A DNA stretch of 64,000 nt from an uncultured Dialister sp. (GCA_934178345.1 CAKPQG010000011.1:9438-73437), one strand, 5' to 3'. Positions 24,763 to 36,328 are shown, counted from the stretch's first letter. Numbers and translations: made by a program. Notes: generated from the sequence alone by a model not told the origin.

Positions 24763-24790
24763 CATTTCCGATACGATCCAGGAGGATGAC

Positions 24791-26357
24791 ATGGTAGATA
24801 CGAAGAAGGAACAAGAACGCGACGAGCTGCACCGCGCCATATGGGCGATCGCGGATGAACTCCGCGGGGCGGTCGATGGTTGGGATTTTAAGAACTACGT
24901 ACTTGGCATGATGTTTTATCGCTATATTTCGGAGAATCTCTCGGACTATATCACTTGCGGAGAAAGAGCGGCGGGAGATACCGGTTTTGACTATGTGACC
25001 ATGCCCGATGAAGATGCAGAGGGCGCGAGGGAAGGTCTGGTGCAGGAGAAGGGATTCTTCATCTTGCCAAGCGAACTCTTCTGCAACGTCTGCGCCCGCG
25101 CGAAAGATGACGAAAACCTCAATGAGACGCTGGAGACGGTTTTTCGCCATATCGAGGAATCGGCGAAGGGCAGCGAGTCAGAGAGTGATTTTGAAGGATT
25201 ATTTGATGATTTCGATGTGAACAGCAACAAGCTCGGCGCGACTGTCGCGAAGCGGAATGAAAAACTCGTGAAGCTTCTCTCTGGTGTGGCGGAAATGAAC
25301 TTGGGTGACGTCAAAGGCCATGATATCGACGCTTTCGGTGATGCGTACGAGTACCTCATGACCATGTATGCGTCGAATGCAGGGAAATCCGGTGGCGAAT
25401 TCTTCACACCCGCCGATGTGTCTGAGCTCCTGACTCGCCTGGGGATGGTCGGGAAGACAGAAATCAACAAGGTGTATGATCCTGCATGCGGGAGCGGATC
25501 GCTCCTTCTGAAAGCCGAAAAGGTGCTGGGCAAAGACGCCATTCGTAATGGCTTCTACGGGCAGGAAATCAATATCACGACGTACAACCTGTGCCGCATC
25601 AATATGTTCCTGCATGATGTCGGCTTCGATAAATTCAACATCGCCTGTGAAGATACGCTGATCAGTCCGCAGCATTGGGATGATGAACCCTTCGAACTCA
25701 TCGTGTCGAATCCACCATACTCGATCAAGTGGGCAGGGGACAGCAATCCGCTCCTTATCAATGACCCGCGCTTTGCCCCGGCCGGAGTCCTTGCGCCAAA
25801 GAGCAAGGCGGATATGGCCTTCATCATGCACAGTCTTTCCTGGCTCGCTACGAATGGCACCGCGGCCATCGTCTGCTTCCCCGGCATCATGTACCGCGGC
25901 GGCGCGGAGAAGAAAATCCGCAAGTATCTTGTGGATAACAACTTCATCGACTGCATTATCCAGCTCCCTAGCAATCTGTTCTTCGGCACTTCGATCGCGA
26001 CCTGCATCATGGTGATGAAGAAGAATAAAACGGATAACCGCACACTCTTCATCGACGCTTCTTCTGAGTGTGTGAAGGTGACGAATAACAACAAGCTCAC
26101 CGCGGAGAATATCGCGCGTATCGTGGATGTCTTTGCAAAGCATGAAGAAATCCCGTATTTTTCCAAGCTCGCAGAGTATCAGGACATTGTGGATAATGAG
26201 TACAATCTCTCTGTCTCGACCTATGTAGAAGCAAAAGACACGAGGGAGAAGGTGGATATCGTGAAGCTGAATGAGGAAATCAGGGAGATCGTAGCGAGGG
26301 AGGATCACCTCCGCGCAGAGATCGATCGGATGATCGCGGAAATCGAGGTGGGGACGG

Positions 26358-26365
<8 letters not shown>
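24791..26365 (+). CDS. hsdM: Type I restriction-modification DNA methyltransferase subunit
   Basis: N6-adenine methyltransferase subunit of a type I system. The start at 24,791 follows AGGAGG by five bases; a longer frame back to 24,680 would translate the repeat in the leader. The product is 524 residues, with an N-terminal helical HsdM domain (about 10-150). The AdoMet motif DPACGSGSLLLKA is at 230-242 and the catalytic NPPY at 307-310. A C-terminal helical region contacts HsdS. It overlaps hsdS by 8 bases. Order M-S-R with one promoter. Confidence 0.95.
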
Positions 26366-28311
<1,946 letters not shown>

Positions 28312-28349
28312 TCCAAAGCTTGCGCTCAAAGGAAGAAAGGAGAACCTCT

Positions 28350-31300
28350 ATGTCACAATTCCAAGTCGTTGCGGAAACGTCTGAGAATACCGTCATCACG
28401 GAATATACGCCGGAGAAGCGGCGATCCACGAGCTACCAGAGTGAAGCGGAGCTGGAGAAGGAGTGCATCCGTATGCTCTGCGAAGAGGGCTATGAATATC
28501 TCTCTATCCATGAGGAAAAGGATCTTGTCGCAAATCTCCGCAAGCAGCTCGAGGCGCTGAATCAGTATCATTTCTCAGATCGGGAATGGGATGATTTCTT
28601 CCATCACGTCCTTGCGAACCCGAATGAGCATGCGAAGGAGAAGACGGAGAAGATCCAGGAGGACAATGTCCAGGTCTTGAAGCGGGATGACGGGTCGACG
28701 AAGAATATCACGCTCATTGATAAAAAGCAGATCCATAATAACCGCCTGCAGGTGATTCATCAGTATGAGAATGGGAAGGAGAATGGGGCTTCCTATGACA
28801 ATCGCTATGATGTGACGATCCTGGTAAATGGGCTGCCTTTGGTGCATCTGGAGCTGAAGCGGCGCGGGGTGAAGATCCGCGAAGCATTCAATCAGATCAA
28901 TCGGTATCAGAGGGATTCGTTCTGGGCAGGGGCAGGGCTCTACGAGTATGTACAGATTTTCGTGATTTCCAATGGGACGAATACGAAGTACTACTCGAAC
29001 AGTACGCGCTTCAATGCAGTGAAGGAGAATGAGAAGCGCGGGGCGAGCCGGACGAAGACGAGCAACAGCTTCGAATTTACCTGTTTCTGGGCGGATGCGA
29101 ATAATACAGTGATTTCTGATCTCATCGATTTCACGAAGACTTTCCTTGCGCGGCATACGATTCTCTCTATTCTGACACGGTACTGTATCTTCACGTCAGA
29201 AAAGATGCTGATGGTGATGCGTCCGTATCAGATCACGGCGACGGAGCGGATTCTGAACCGGATCGAGATAGCGAACAATTATAAGAAGTATGGTACGGTC
29301 GATGGAGGAGGCTATATCTGGCATACGACGGGGTCGGGGAAGACGTTGACGTCTTTCAAGACGGCGCGCCTCGCCTCGCGTCTGCCGTATATCGACAAGG
29401 TGCTTTTTGTTGTGGACCGTAAGGATTTGGATTATCAGACGATGAAGGAGTATGACCGCTTCGAGAAGGGGGCGGCGAACAGCAATACGTCGACGGCGGT
29501 CTTAAAAAAGCAACTGGAAGATCCGTCGGCGCGTATCATCATCACGACGATCCAGAAGCTTTCGACGTTCATCAAGAAGAATCCGGGGCATCCGGTCTAT
29601 GCTGAGCATGTGGTCATTATTTTCGATGAGTGCCATCGAAGCCAGTTTGGCGATATGCATTCGGCGATTGTGAAAAATTTCAAGAAGTACCATCTCTTCG
29701 GCTTCACGGGGACACCGATTTTCTCTGTCAATGCGGGCCGTGGGAAGAATCCGGAATTCTTCACGACGGCGCAGACGTTTGGCGACCAGCTGCACTGCTA
29801 TACCATCGTGGATGCCATCCGCGACAGAAATGTGCTGCCTTTCCGCGTGGATTACATCAAGACGATGGAGGCGGATGAGGATATCTCCGATGAGATGGTC
29901 TGGGATATCAACCGCGAAAAGGTGATGATGGCGCCGGAGCGAATTTCTGTGGTGGTGAAGTACATTCTCACGCATTTCGACCAGAAGACGTATCGCGGAG
30001 ATAAGACGTATGTCTATCAGGCACTGACGAATATCAGCGAGGTGGCGTCCGGGAAGAACCAGGTCGAGGAAATCAAGCAGAAGCAGCGTCTGTCGGGGTT
30101 TAATTCCCTCTTTGCGGTGGCCAGTGTCCCGATGGCGAAGCTCTACTATGAAGAGTTCAAGAAACAAATGCAGGCCGATCCGACAAAGAAGCTGAAGATT
30201 GCGACGATTTTCAGCTATGCGCCCAATGAAGAGGAAGCGGAGGGGCTTCTGGGGGAGGAAAATTCGGAGGATACATCGGCTCTCGACAGGAATTCACGGG
30301 ATTTTCTGGAGCATGCGATTGAGGACTACAATGCGATGTTTCATACCAGCTACGATACGTCGGCCGATAAATTCCAGAATTATTACAAAGATGTCTCCCT
30401 CCGCATGAAGAATAAGGAGCTGGATCTGCTCATCGTGGTGAATATGTTCCTCACCGGCTTCGATGCGACGACGCTGAATACGCTCTGGGTGGATAAGAAT
30501 CTCAAGATGCATGGGCTCATTCAGGCGTTTTCCCGGACGAACCGCATTCTGAATGCGGTGAAGACGTTTGGAAATATCGTCTGCTTTAGAAATCTTTCGA
30601 AACGGGTGGATAGTGCGATTTCTCTCTTCGGGGATAAAAATGCCGGAGGCATCGTGCTTATGCGCCGCTTCAAGGACTACTATGAAGGCTATACGGATAC
30701 GGATGGCAAGCACAGGGATGGATATGTGGATTTCGTGAAGAGGCTCAAGGATAAGTTTCCTTTGGGCGGAAATATCATCAGCGAAGAAAAGCAGAAGGAA
30801 TTCATCTTGCTCTTCGGCGTCCTGCTTCGCATGAGAAATCTGCTTTCGTCTTTCGATGAATTCAAAGGAAAGGAAATCCTTTCTGCCCGTGACTGGCAGG
30901 ATTACCAGGGGCGGTATCTCGATATCAAAGAAGAGTGGGACCGCAGGAAAAAGCATGATAAAAAAGATGTCACGGAGGATGTAGTCTTCGAGACGGAGCT
31001 CATCCGCCAGGTGGAGATCAATATCGACTATATCCTGATGCTGGTAAAAAAGTATCATGATACCCATTGTGAGGATAAAGAGGTGCTGATTTCTATTCGT
31101 AAGGCCATCGACGCGAGCCCTGAGCTTCGCAGCAAGAAGGATCTCATCGAGAATTTCATAGCCGGTGTCAATGAGTCGGGAGATATCCTGAATGAGTGGA
31201 ATGGCTATGTCGCAGAAAAGAGAGAAGAGGATCTTTCAGCTATCATTCAGGGGGAACGGCTAAAGGAGGACGATACCCGCCGTTATATGGAAAATGCTTT

Positions 31301-31547
31301 CCGCGATGGGGAAATCAAGACCGCGGGAACTGATATCGATGCCCTTCTCCCACCGATTTCCCGCTTTGGGTCTGGGACACGTGCCCAAAAGAAACAGAGT
31401 GTAATCGACAAGTTCAAAGGTTTCTTTGAACGCTACTTTGGCATTGGCGGTGCTCCGTCTTTCGAGAAACCTAAAGCTGCTATGCCTTATGGTGGGAAAG
31501 AGAAAATGTCCGTGGCAGCAGAACATCCGATGACGTATGGTCGGTGA
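28350..31547 (+). CDS. hsdR: Type I restriction endonuclease subunit
   Basis: Nuclease and DNA-translocating motor of the type I complex. The ATG at 28,350 follows AAAGGAG; a TTG 30 bases upstream is less likely. The product is 1,065 residues. The N-terminal PD-(D/E)xK nuclease shows DVTILVNGLPLVHLELKRRG near residue 165. The SF2 helicase motor follows with motif I HTTGSGKT (near 330), DECH (near 427) and FTGTP (near 450), then the later motif GLIQAFSRTNRIL. A C-terminal helical domain binds the methyltransferase core. It is intact with no broken frames, so restriction should be active. Confidence 0.95.
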   Translation: MSQFQVVAETSENTVITEYTPEKRRSTSYQSEAELEKECIRMLCEEGYEYLSIHEEKDLVANLRKQLEALNQYHFSDREWDDFFHHVLANPNEHAKEKTEKIQEDNVQVLKRDDGSTKNITLIDKKQIHNNRLQVIHQYENGKENGASYDNRYDVTILVNGLPLVHLELKRRGVKIREAFNQINRYQRDSFWAGAGLYEYVQIFVISNGTNTKYYSNSTRFNAVKENEKRGASRTKTSNSFEFTCFWADANNTVISDLIDFTKTFLARHTILSILTRYCIFTSEKMLMVMRPYQITATERILNRIEIANNYKKYGTVDGGGYIWHTTGSGKTLTSFKTARLASRLPYIDKVLFVVDRKDLDYQTMKEYDRFEKGAANSNTSTAVLKKQLEDPSARIIITTIQKLSTFIKKNPGHPVYAEHVVIIFDECHRSQFGDMHSAIVKNFKKYHLFGFTGTPIFSVNAGRGKNPEFFTTAQTFGDQLHCYTIVDAIRDRNVLPFRVDYIKTMEADEDISDEMVWDINREKVMMAPERISVVVKYILTHFDQKTYRGDKTYVYQALTNISEVASGKNQVEEIKQKQRLSGFNSLFAVASVPMAKLYYEEFKKQMQADPTKKLKIATIFSYAPNEEEAEGLLGEENSEDTSALDRNSRDFLEHAIEDYNAMFHTSYDTSADKFQNYYKDVSLRMKNKELDLLIVVNMFLTGFDATTLNTLWVDKNLKMHGLIQAFSRTNRILNAVKTFGNIVCFRNLSKRVDSAISLFGDKNAGGIVLMRRFKDYYEGYTDTDGKHRDGYVDFVKRLKDKFPLGGNIISEEKQKEFILLFGVLLRMRNLLSSFDEFKGKEILSARDWQDYQGRYLDIKEEWDRRKKHDKKDVTEDVVFETELIRQVEINIDYILMLVKKYHDTHCEDKEVLISIRKAIDASPELRSKKDLIENFIAGVNESGDILNEWNGYVAEKREEDLSAIIQGERLKEDDTRRYMENAFRDGEIKTAGTDIDALLPPISRFGSGTRAQKKQSVIDKFKGFFERYFGIGGAPSFEKPKAAMPYGGKEKMSVAAEHPMTYGR

Positions 31548-31664
31548 GAGAAAAACGGTTCATCTTTCTGTCCCTTGACCCGTATCGCGGCATTAGGACC
31601 CGTAGAACCTGTCAAACCTATCGAACCCGATATATCATTACTCACACAATCGCATGGCGCACCA

Positions 31665-31693
31665 TTGCCATTTCCGCTCAATCGCGGTATGAT
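31665..31693 (+). promoter_or_regulatory. Promoter of alr
   Basis: TTGCCA (31,665-31,670), 17-base spacer, TATGAT (31,688-31,693). Confidence 0.7.
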
Positions 31694-31712
31694 AGATGCA
31701 TAAAAATAAAAG

Positions 31713-31770
31713 GAAGCACCGAGGCTTCAAAGTATCAGGCATTGCCTGATGCTTTTGTCGCGGTGCTTTT
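31713..31770 (+). promoter_or_regulatory. Terminator-like double hairpin in the alr leader
   Basis: Outer stem AAGCACCG / CGGTGCTT encloses an inner stem ATCAGG / CCTGAT and ends in TTTT. It starts about 13 bases after the predicted transcription start and ends 40 bases before alr. It could attenuate alr. Alternatively it may be the hsdR terminator with the promoter placed ahead of it. Confidence 0.65.
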
Positions 31771-31809
31771 CATTTCTGCCGACGGCAGAAAAGAATGGGA
31801 GGAATACAA

Positions 31810-32910
31810 ATGCCGGTTTCTTACATGGAAATCAATCTGAATGCGCTTCGTCACAATCTCAAGGTCATCCGCGCGCATCTGCCGAAGGAAGTGAATGCGC
31901 TCGCTGTCGTGAAGGCGAATGCCTATGGACATGGCGCGAAGGAAACGCTGCGCATCGCCCTTGAAGAAGGCTATGTCGCTGCGGCTGTCGCCCGCGTGGA
32001 AGAAGGGGCGGAGCTCCGCGACGCAGGATTCACATGCCCGATCTACGTGCTCGGTCTGCCGCTGCCGGAAGATATGCCCATCGGTGTGAATAAAGACCTC
32101 ATCATGCCGATCGATGATACCGTCGATCTGGATGCTTTGGAAGCCATCGCCGCTGTTTCGAAGAAAACCATCGAAGTCATGCTGCCGATCGATACCGGCA
32201 TGAACCGTATCGGAACCCATCCGAAGGACGTACCTGCGCTCCTCAAAAAGCTTGAAGCCTATCCGCACATCCACGCACATGGCACCTTCACCCATATGGC
32301 GACAGCGGACCACAAGGAGAAGGATGCCGCACTGAAACAGCTCGACCGTTTCGATGAAGCGATCTCCTACATGCCAGTCGATGAAAACTTCGTGATTTCC
32401 TCCGCCAACAGCGCCGGTGTCATCGACATCCCGAGAAGTTGGCATAACCTCGCCCGCCCAGGCATCATCATCTATGGGCCGCAGCCGTCAGACGTCATGA
32501 CGAATAAGCTCGACCTCCAGTACGCGATGAGCGTCGTGAGCCATGTCACCCATGTCCAGACCCTGCATAAGGGCGAAGCCATCGGCTACGGCGGTACCTA
32601 TGTCGCCAAAGAGGATATGAAGACTGCGACCGTCCCGATCGGTTATGCGGACGGCTGGCACAGAAGCCTTTCCAATAAGGGCGTCGTCCTCATCAATGGC
32701 AAGCGCTGCCCGATCGTCGGCCGCATCTGCATGGACCAGTTCATGGTCGCCTGCGATGACGAAGTCCGCCCGGGCGATGAAGTCGTCCTCATGGGCAAGC
32801 AGGGCGAGGAAGAGATCACCGTCGATGAAGTATCTGCTACGGCTGAAACCATCCCGCATGAAATCATGTGCGACCTGAAGCGTATCCCGAGAGTATTTGT
32901 AGAAAAATAG
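31810..32910 (+). CDS. alr: Alanine racemase
   Basis: PLP enzyme making D-alanine for peptidoglycan. The ATG at 31,810 follows GGGAGGA and gives MPVSYMEINLNALRHN, the usual Alr start. The PLP lysine is K35 in VVKANAYGHG, and the second catalytic Tyr is in GYGGTYVA. GRICMDQFMV is the C-terminal active-site segment. The length of 366 is typical. Monocistronic, with its own promoter. Confidence 0.96.
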   Translation: MPVSYMEINLNALRHNLKVIRAHLPKEVNALAVVKANAYGHGAKETLRIALEEGYVAAAVARVEEGAELRDAGFTCPIYVLGLPLPEDMPIGVNKDLIMPIDDTVDLDALEAIAAVSKKTIEVMLPIDTGMNRIGTHPKDVPALLKKLEAYPHIHAHGTFTHMATADHKEKDAALKQLDRFDEAISYMPVDENFVISSANSAGVIDIPRSWHNLARPGIIIYGPQPSDVMTNKLDLQYAMSVVSHVTHVQTLHKGEAIGYGGTYVAKEDMKTATVPIGYADGWHRSLSNKGVVLINGKRCPIVGRICMDQFMVACDDEVRPGDEVVLMGKQGEEEITVDEVSATAETIPHEIMCDLKRIPRVFVEK

Positions 32911-33027
32911 TTTTGAAGGATCGGGCACTGGAGGAAAGCGGGATCTGTTCGTATCGTCATGTCGGGCAAAAGCGGGACATCCCCCCTTTCTTATTTTCGC
33001 TCCATATGCTATAATAACGCTTGTTAA

Positions 33028-33103
33028 GCGTCTATAGCTCAGTGGATAGAGCACTGGTCTCCGGAACCAGGTGTCGAGAGTTCGAATCCCTCTAGACGCA
33101 CCA
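33028..33103 (+). tRNA. tRNA-Arg (anticodon CCG)
   Basis: A 76-base cloverleaf including encoded CCA. Acceptor stem GCGTCTA / TAGACGC, D arm with AGCTC...GAGC, anticodon stem CTGGT / ACCAG with loop CTCCGGA (anticodon CCG, codon CGG), and T arm GAGAG-TTCGAAT-CCCTC (with a G-C closing pattern). TATAAT at 33,010-33,015 is its -10. Its 3' end is the left attachment site of the prophage. Confidence 0.97.
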
Positions 33104-33104
33104 G
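33083..33104. other. Probable attL core (tRNA 3' end)
   Basis: Tyrosine-recombinase phages commonly recombine at the T arm and acceptor end of a tRNA, keeping the gene whole. The integrase gene faces this tRNA 147 bases away. The matching attR copy must lie beyond the right end of the window, so the exact core length cannot be given. Confidence 0.6.
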
Positions 33105-33144
33105 AATTTCTCCGATATTATCGGATAAAATAAAATAGCGCATT

Positions 33145-33180
33145 TGGGCGCACATGGAGTGGGCGCACAATTTGGGCGCA
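33145..33180. repeat. Three direct TGGGCGCA repeats next to attL
   Basis: TGGGCGCACA at 33,145 and 33,160 and TGGGCGCA at 33,173, spaced 15 and 13 bases. Short direct repeats between core and integrase gene are the usual form of integrase arm-binding sites. Confidence 0.5.
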
Positions 33181-33210
33181 GTTGGTCCCCGTTGGGACTT
33201 TGCCGACTAG

Positions 33211-33243
33211 AAAAGAGGCATCTCGCGATGAGATGCCTCTTTT
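33211..33243 (-). terminator. Terminator of the integrase gene
   Basis: A 14-bp perfect stem AAAAGAGGCATCTC / GAGATGCCTCTTTT with a five-base loop, eight bases past the integrase stop. It is symmetric, so it may also insulate the prophage from the tRNA transcript. Confidence 0.88.
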
Positions 33244-33250
33244 CGTTTGG

Positions 33251-34339
33251 TTAATTATAAATGGCGTCGATCTTCTCGGCGATGGTTTTATCATAGCAGG
33301 GAATCGCATGGCCGTACATGTCGAGCGTCTGTGTCACGCTGCTATGTCCCAGCCGGCGAGAGACTTCGATGATGGGGATGCCGTTTGCCAGCAACAGCGT
33401 GGCGTGGGTATGCCGCAGGCAGTGGAAATTCCTGTAGGGCAGGCCGGACTTGGACATGAGGTATTTCCACATCTTTTCTATCGCTTCAGGACGGACAGGC
33501 GTCCCGGCGCGATTTAGAAATACGAGGTCGTGCTCCTCTTCGTCTATAGTGGGAAGCGCTGCTTTCGCTTCTTTGAGTTTCTGATACACCTTCAGAGGGA
33601 TCGAGATCTTTCTTCTTCCGGCGGCCGTCTTCGGGGTGTCTATGATGAGCGTACCGCCCGAAAGCGTCTGTACCTGCTGGCGGATGAAAAGAGTGCGGTC
33701 TTCGAGGTCGACGTCGCACCAGCGAAGACCGAGCAGCTCCCCGCGGCGCATGCCGGTATTGATGGCCACAAGCAGAAAGAGTGCATAGGGCTTTAGCTTC
33801 GGATCTGACTCTGCCAGCTCCATCATCTTCTTTAGCTCCTCGCTGGTAAAGATCCCTTTCTCCTGCCTGATGACGCGGGGCGGCTTTACGAAGGTGACCA
33901 CGTTCTTTCTGACCATCCCCAGCTCCCATGCCTTCTGAATGGCACCATGGAGCAGCACATGGAGCTTCTTGGCACAGTCGGGCGTCAGGGCGTTGTAGAG
34001 CTCCTGCAGCATGGTGGGCGTCAGCTTCTGCAGAGAGATTCCCGCGAGCGGCAGCGCTTTGTTTGCAGTGAATAGATAGCGCTCATAAGTCAAAGGCTTT
34101 ACAGTAGGCTTCTTGTATGTTTGCAGCCATTTGATGAGCCATTCGCCCAGAGAAATGGCGGAGGGTGCTACGAAAGATCCATCATGCGCAGCGAGCCGCA
34201 TCTTCTGTGTCCATGCCAGCGCCTCATCGCGGCTAAGAAACCGCTTCGAATAGCGGCGACCATCCACGGAGACGAAGGCGCGCCACCGCTGCCGTGATTC
34301 TTCCCAGTGAACCGTGCCTTCTTTATATCGTCCTGGCAT
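33251..34339 (-). CDS. int: Prophage tyrosine-recombinase integrase
   Basis: Site-specific recombinase for integration at the tRNA-Arg gene. The start at 34,339 follows GGAGAAAGGAG; a frame extending upstream has no such site. The 362 residues comprise an AP2-like arm-binding N terminus (RYKEGTVHWEESRQRWRAF), a SAM-like core-binding domain (about 65-150) and the catalytic domain. The catalytic residues appear in order: Arg in NTGMRRGELLGLRW, HCLRHTHATLL (H-x-x-R), GHSS, and the nucleophile Tyr in LDMYGHA. Confidence 0.95.
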   Translation of the reverse strand: MPGRYKEGTVHWEESRQRWRAFVSVDGRRYSKRFLSRDEALAWTQKMRLAAHDGSFVAPSAISLGEWLIKWLQTYKKPTVKPLTYERYLFTANKALPLAGISLQKLTPTMLQELYNALTPDCAKKLHVLLHGAIQKAWELGMVRKNVVTFVKPPRVIRQEKGIFTSEELKKMMELAESDPKLKPYALFLLVAINTGMRRGELLGLRWCDVDLEDRTLFIRQQVQTLSGGTLIIDTPKTAAGRRKISIPLKVYQKLKEAKAALPTIDEEEHDLVFLNRAGTPVRPEAIEKMWKYLMSKSGLPYRNFHCLRHTHATLLLANGIPIIEVSRRLGHSSVTQTLDMYGHAIPCYDKTIAEKIDAIYN

Positions 34340-34524
34340 AGCGAGCTCCTTTCTCCCACCTTGTCGGTATGCCTTTAGTTTCAAAAAGTGGGAAAATTGA
34401 AACGAAGCGATGAATCAGCAAAAATAGGCAAAAAAATAGGAACGACATCACGAATGAAGTCGTTCCCGCAAAATGCATAGCATTTTTTGTTGTGGCTTCA
34501 TTATATAGGAACTATAGTTACCTG

Positions 34525-35463
34525 TCAAGATGATATTTTAAGAGGAAACCATGCATTGATAATTACTATGAGAAAATCAAATGTACTCCTTATCGTTAGA
34601 TTGTTCGAATAGCTATATTGCCTATATAAGCGATTTTTAAATTCATCTAATATGTAAGCAATATGCTTTTGGACACCGGGACTAGAGACAAATACCTTGT
34701 GCGCATATATACAGGTGGTAATTTGCTCTATAGGCTCATTTCGCAATTTGTTTCTTTGCGCATTTCTGGATATCCCAATTTGATTAAGCGCATTTTTTAA
34801 TGCCTGACTTGGCTGGTGGGGGTTATTCTTTTGTTTGAGGTTATTGATAATACAACTGTTATGCGCAGCTGCATTTCGAATAGTTTTAACCTTTTTCAAT
34901 ATATACCCCGCTTGTTGTATGTTTATGTCATTGAAACGTGAAGCGCAAAATAAATAAAAATAGATATATGAACCGAAAGAAATAAGCTCCAAGAATACCC
35001 ATACAGGCATTTGATTTTTATATGCATTGTATAAATCGCGACAATAAGGGTTATTTGTGTTTCTGCTGAGCTCGTTGCAAAGAAAGGCTTTACCGCTAGA
35101 ATTAAGACTATTTATATAATCAGTCACAATACCATAACCATCTTCTTGCTGACTGTTGACGATCCTTTTCAACAGATCAACCTTAGAAAAATGCTCGATA
35201 TTTAAGGCTAATTCTGCAACAATCATTCTTAAACGTGTATCAATTATTGCTAGGTCTGTCAAATAGGCGAAATCTAAGTGTACGTAACGAGTCTTAGTTT
35301 TATCTTTGTTGAAATTTTTTCTATAAGCTTTTAGCTTAAAGAAGTCGTTATTGTACTGCAGATAATGCAAAGCCTCAGTCTCTGTCATTTCATTGAACTC
35401 TACGCCTTTCCCTTTCAGATGGTGTATTTGGTCCGAATAGCTCAATTTAGGTTTATATCCCAT
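34525..35463 (-). CDS. Abi-family (Abi_2, AbiD/AbiF-like) abortive-infection protein
   Basis: 312 residues. The N-terminal pattern (KLSYSDQIHHLKGKGVEF then EALHYLQYNNDFFKLKAYR) matches Abi_2 proteins. A C-terminal IRNAAAHNSC gives the R-x4-H motif of HEPN ribonucleases. Such proteins defend against competing phages by RNA cleavage after infection. The gene is clearly AT-richer than its neighbours, as expected for a cargo gene (moron). It sits between repressor and integrase, so it would be expressed from the lysogen. AAAGGTAGG precedes the ATG. The 170-base spacer upstream is highly structured. The assignment to AbiD versus AbiF is not settled. Confidence 0.82.
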   Translation of the reverse strand: MGYKPKLSYSDQIHHLKGKGVEFNEMTETEALHYLQYNNDFFKLKAYRKNFNKDKTKTRYVHLDFAYLTDLAIIDTRLRMIVAELALNIEHFSKVDLLKRIVNSQQEDGYGIVTDYINSLNSSGKAFLCNELSRNTNNPYCRDLYNAYKNQMPVWVFLELISFGSYIYFYLFCASRFNDINIQQAGYILKKVKTIRNAAAHNSCIINNLKQKNNPHQPSQALKNALNQIGISRNAQRNKLRNEPIEQITTCIYAHKVFVSSPGVQKHIAYILDEFKNRLYRQYSYSNNLTIRSTFDFLIVIINAWFPLKISS

Positions 35464-35489
35464 AATATCAACCTACCTTTCTTTTGAAA

Positions 35490-35634
35490 TAGTGAATACC
35501 TTTATCAAATCACTGGATGCAGGAAATACCCTTATTTTAGGTGGTAGAAATAAAGGTATTCCAGTAGCTGCTGCAAAATTTGCAACAACTCACACCTAGA
35601 CCATTTTCGTGAACCCGCGAAAATGGTCTTTTTT
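35490..35634 (+). ncRNA. Candidate structured small RNA divergent from the Abi gene
   Basis: Read on the + strand: a perfect 12-bp pairing GAATACCTTTAT (35,494-35,505) with ATAAAGGTATTC (35,550-35,561), a small hairpin TGCAAA-A-TTTGCA (35,572-35,584), then a 12-bp stem AGACCATTTTCG / CGAAAATGGTCT (35,598-35,629) followed by TTTTT. The last has the shape of an intrinsic terminator on the + strand, yet no + strand gene lies upstream. Noncoding RNAs next to Abi_2 genes (the abiF RNA motif) are known. I could not find a convincing + strand promoter, so direction is uncertain. Confidence 0.5.
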
Positions 35635-36301
35635 ATTGCTTGATCACTGAATACTTCGCCACCGCCAGCCCGATGATCTGGATGGAGTCGCAGTTGTCAG
35701 AGTTAAAGATCATCGGTGGATATTGCGGATTCATGGACACGAGGGTGCAGCCGTCTGGATTTTTGTAGAAGCGCTTCAGGGTGGCGTCGTCGTCGATGCG
35801 GACGGCGGCGATCTGGCCATCATCCACGATGGGCTGGCTGCGGATGAATACCACGTCACCGTCATGGATATCGGCGCCTATCATGCTGTCGCCGCTTACG
35901 ATGAGCCCGAAGTCTGCCTGCACGCCAGTATCACAGGGCAGAAAGGCTTCTATATGCTCATCAGCTAATATTGGCTTTCCGGCGGCGATCTGCCCGATAA
36001 TGGGAACCATGCGTCTTTCAATGGGGACGATATTTTTGAGGGAAGAAATGTCGCTGCTCATAAGAGCCACGCGTTCATTCCCATTTATCAGCTTCATTAG
36101 AGCGTCAACGGTTAAACCAACGCCATGCGCAATCTTTTCATACGTCCTAATAGATGGTGTGATGGATTTCCCGTTTTTAGAATTACGATTCTTCTCAAGC
36201 ATGGATATATATGGCTTACTTAATCCACATCTTTTTGCAAGATCATCCATAGAAAGTTCGTGCTCGGCACGGTAATTTCGCAGAAATTCAGATAGTGACA
36301 T
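35633..36301 (-). CDS. Prophage CI-like repressor (XRE HTH plus S24 peptidase)
   Basis: Maintains lysogeny by binding the operators upstream. The start at 36,301 follows AAAGGAGG by ten bases. The product is 222 residues with an N-terminal helix-turn-helix (LAKRCGLSKPYISMLEKN, about residues 19-37). A linker with the likely self-cleavage Ala-Gly (IGQIAAGKPI, near residue 107) follows. The LexA-like S24 domain has catalytic Ser in SGDSMIGADIHDGD and Lys in VRIDDDATLKRF. This implies induction by the host SOS response. Confidence 0.93.
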   Translation of the reverse strand: MSLSEFLRNYRAEHELSMDDLAKRCGLSKPYISMLEKNRNSKNGKSITPSIRTYEKIAHGVGLTVDALMKLINGNERVALMSSDISSLKNIVPIERRMVPIIGQIAAGKPILADEHIEAFLPCDTGVQADFGLIVSGDSMIGADIHDGDVVFIRSQPIVDDGQIAAVRIDDDATLKRFYKNPDGCTLVSMNPQYPPMIFNSDNCDSIQIIGLAVAKYSVIKQ

Positions 36302-36328
36302 TTTTATCAAGCCTCCTTTGTTAATTGT

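Noticed and set aside
24680..24790. N-terminal extension of HsdM
   Set aside because: The extra 37 residues are the translation of a degenerate repeat; the AGGAGG-preceded ATG at 24,791 is a better start.
33109..33125. TCCGAT-ATT-ATCGGA palindrome as tRNA terminator
   Set aside because: Only a 6-bp stem and no clean T run; not enough to call.
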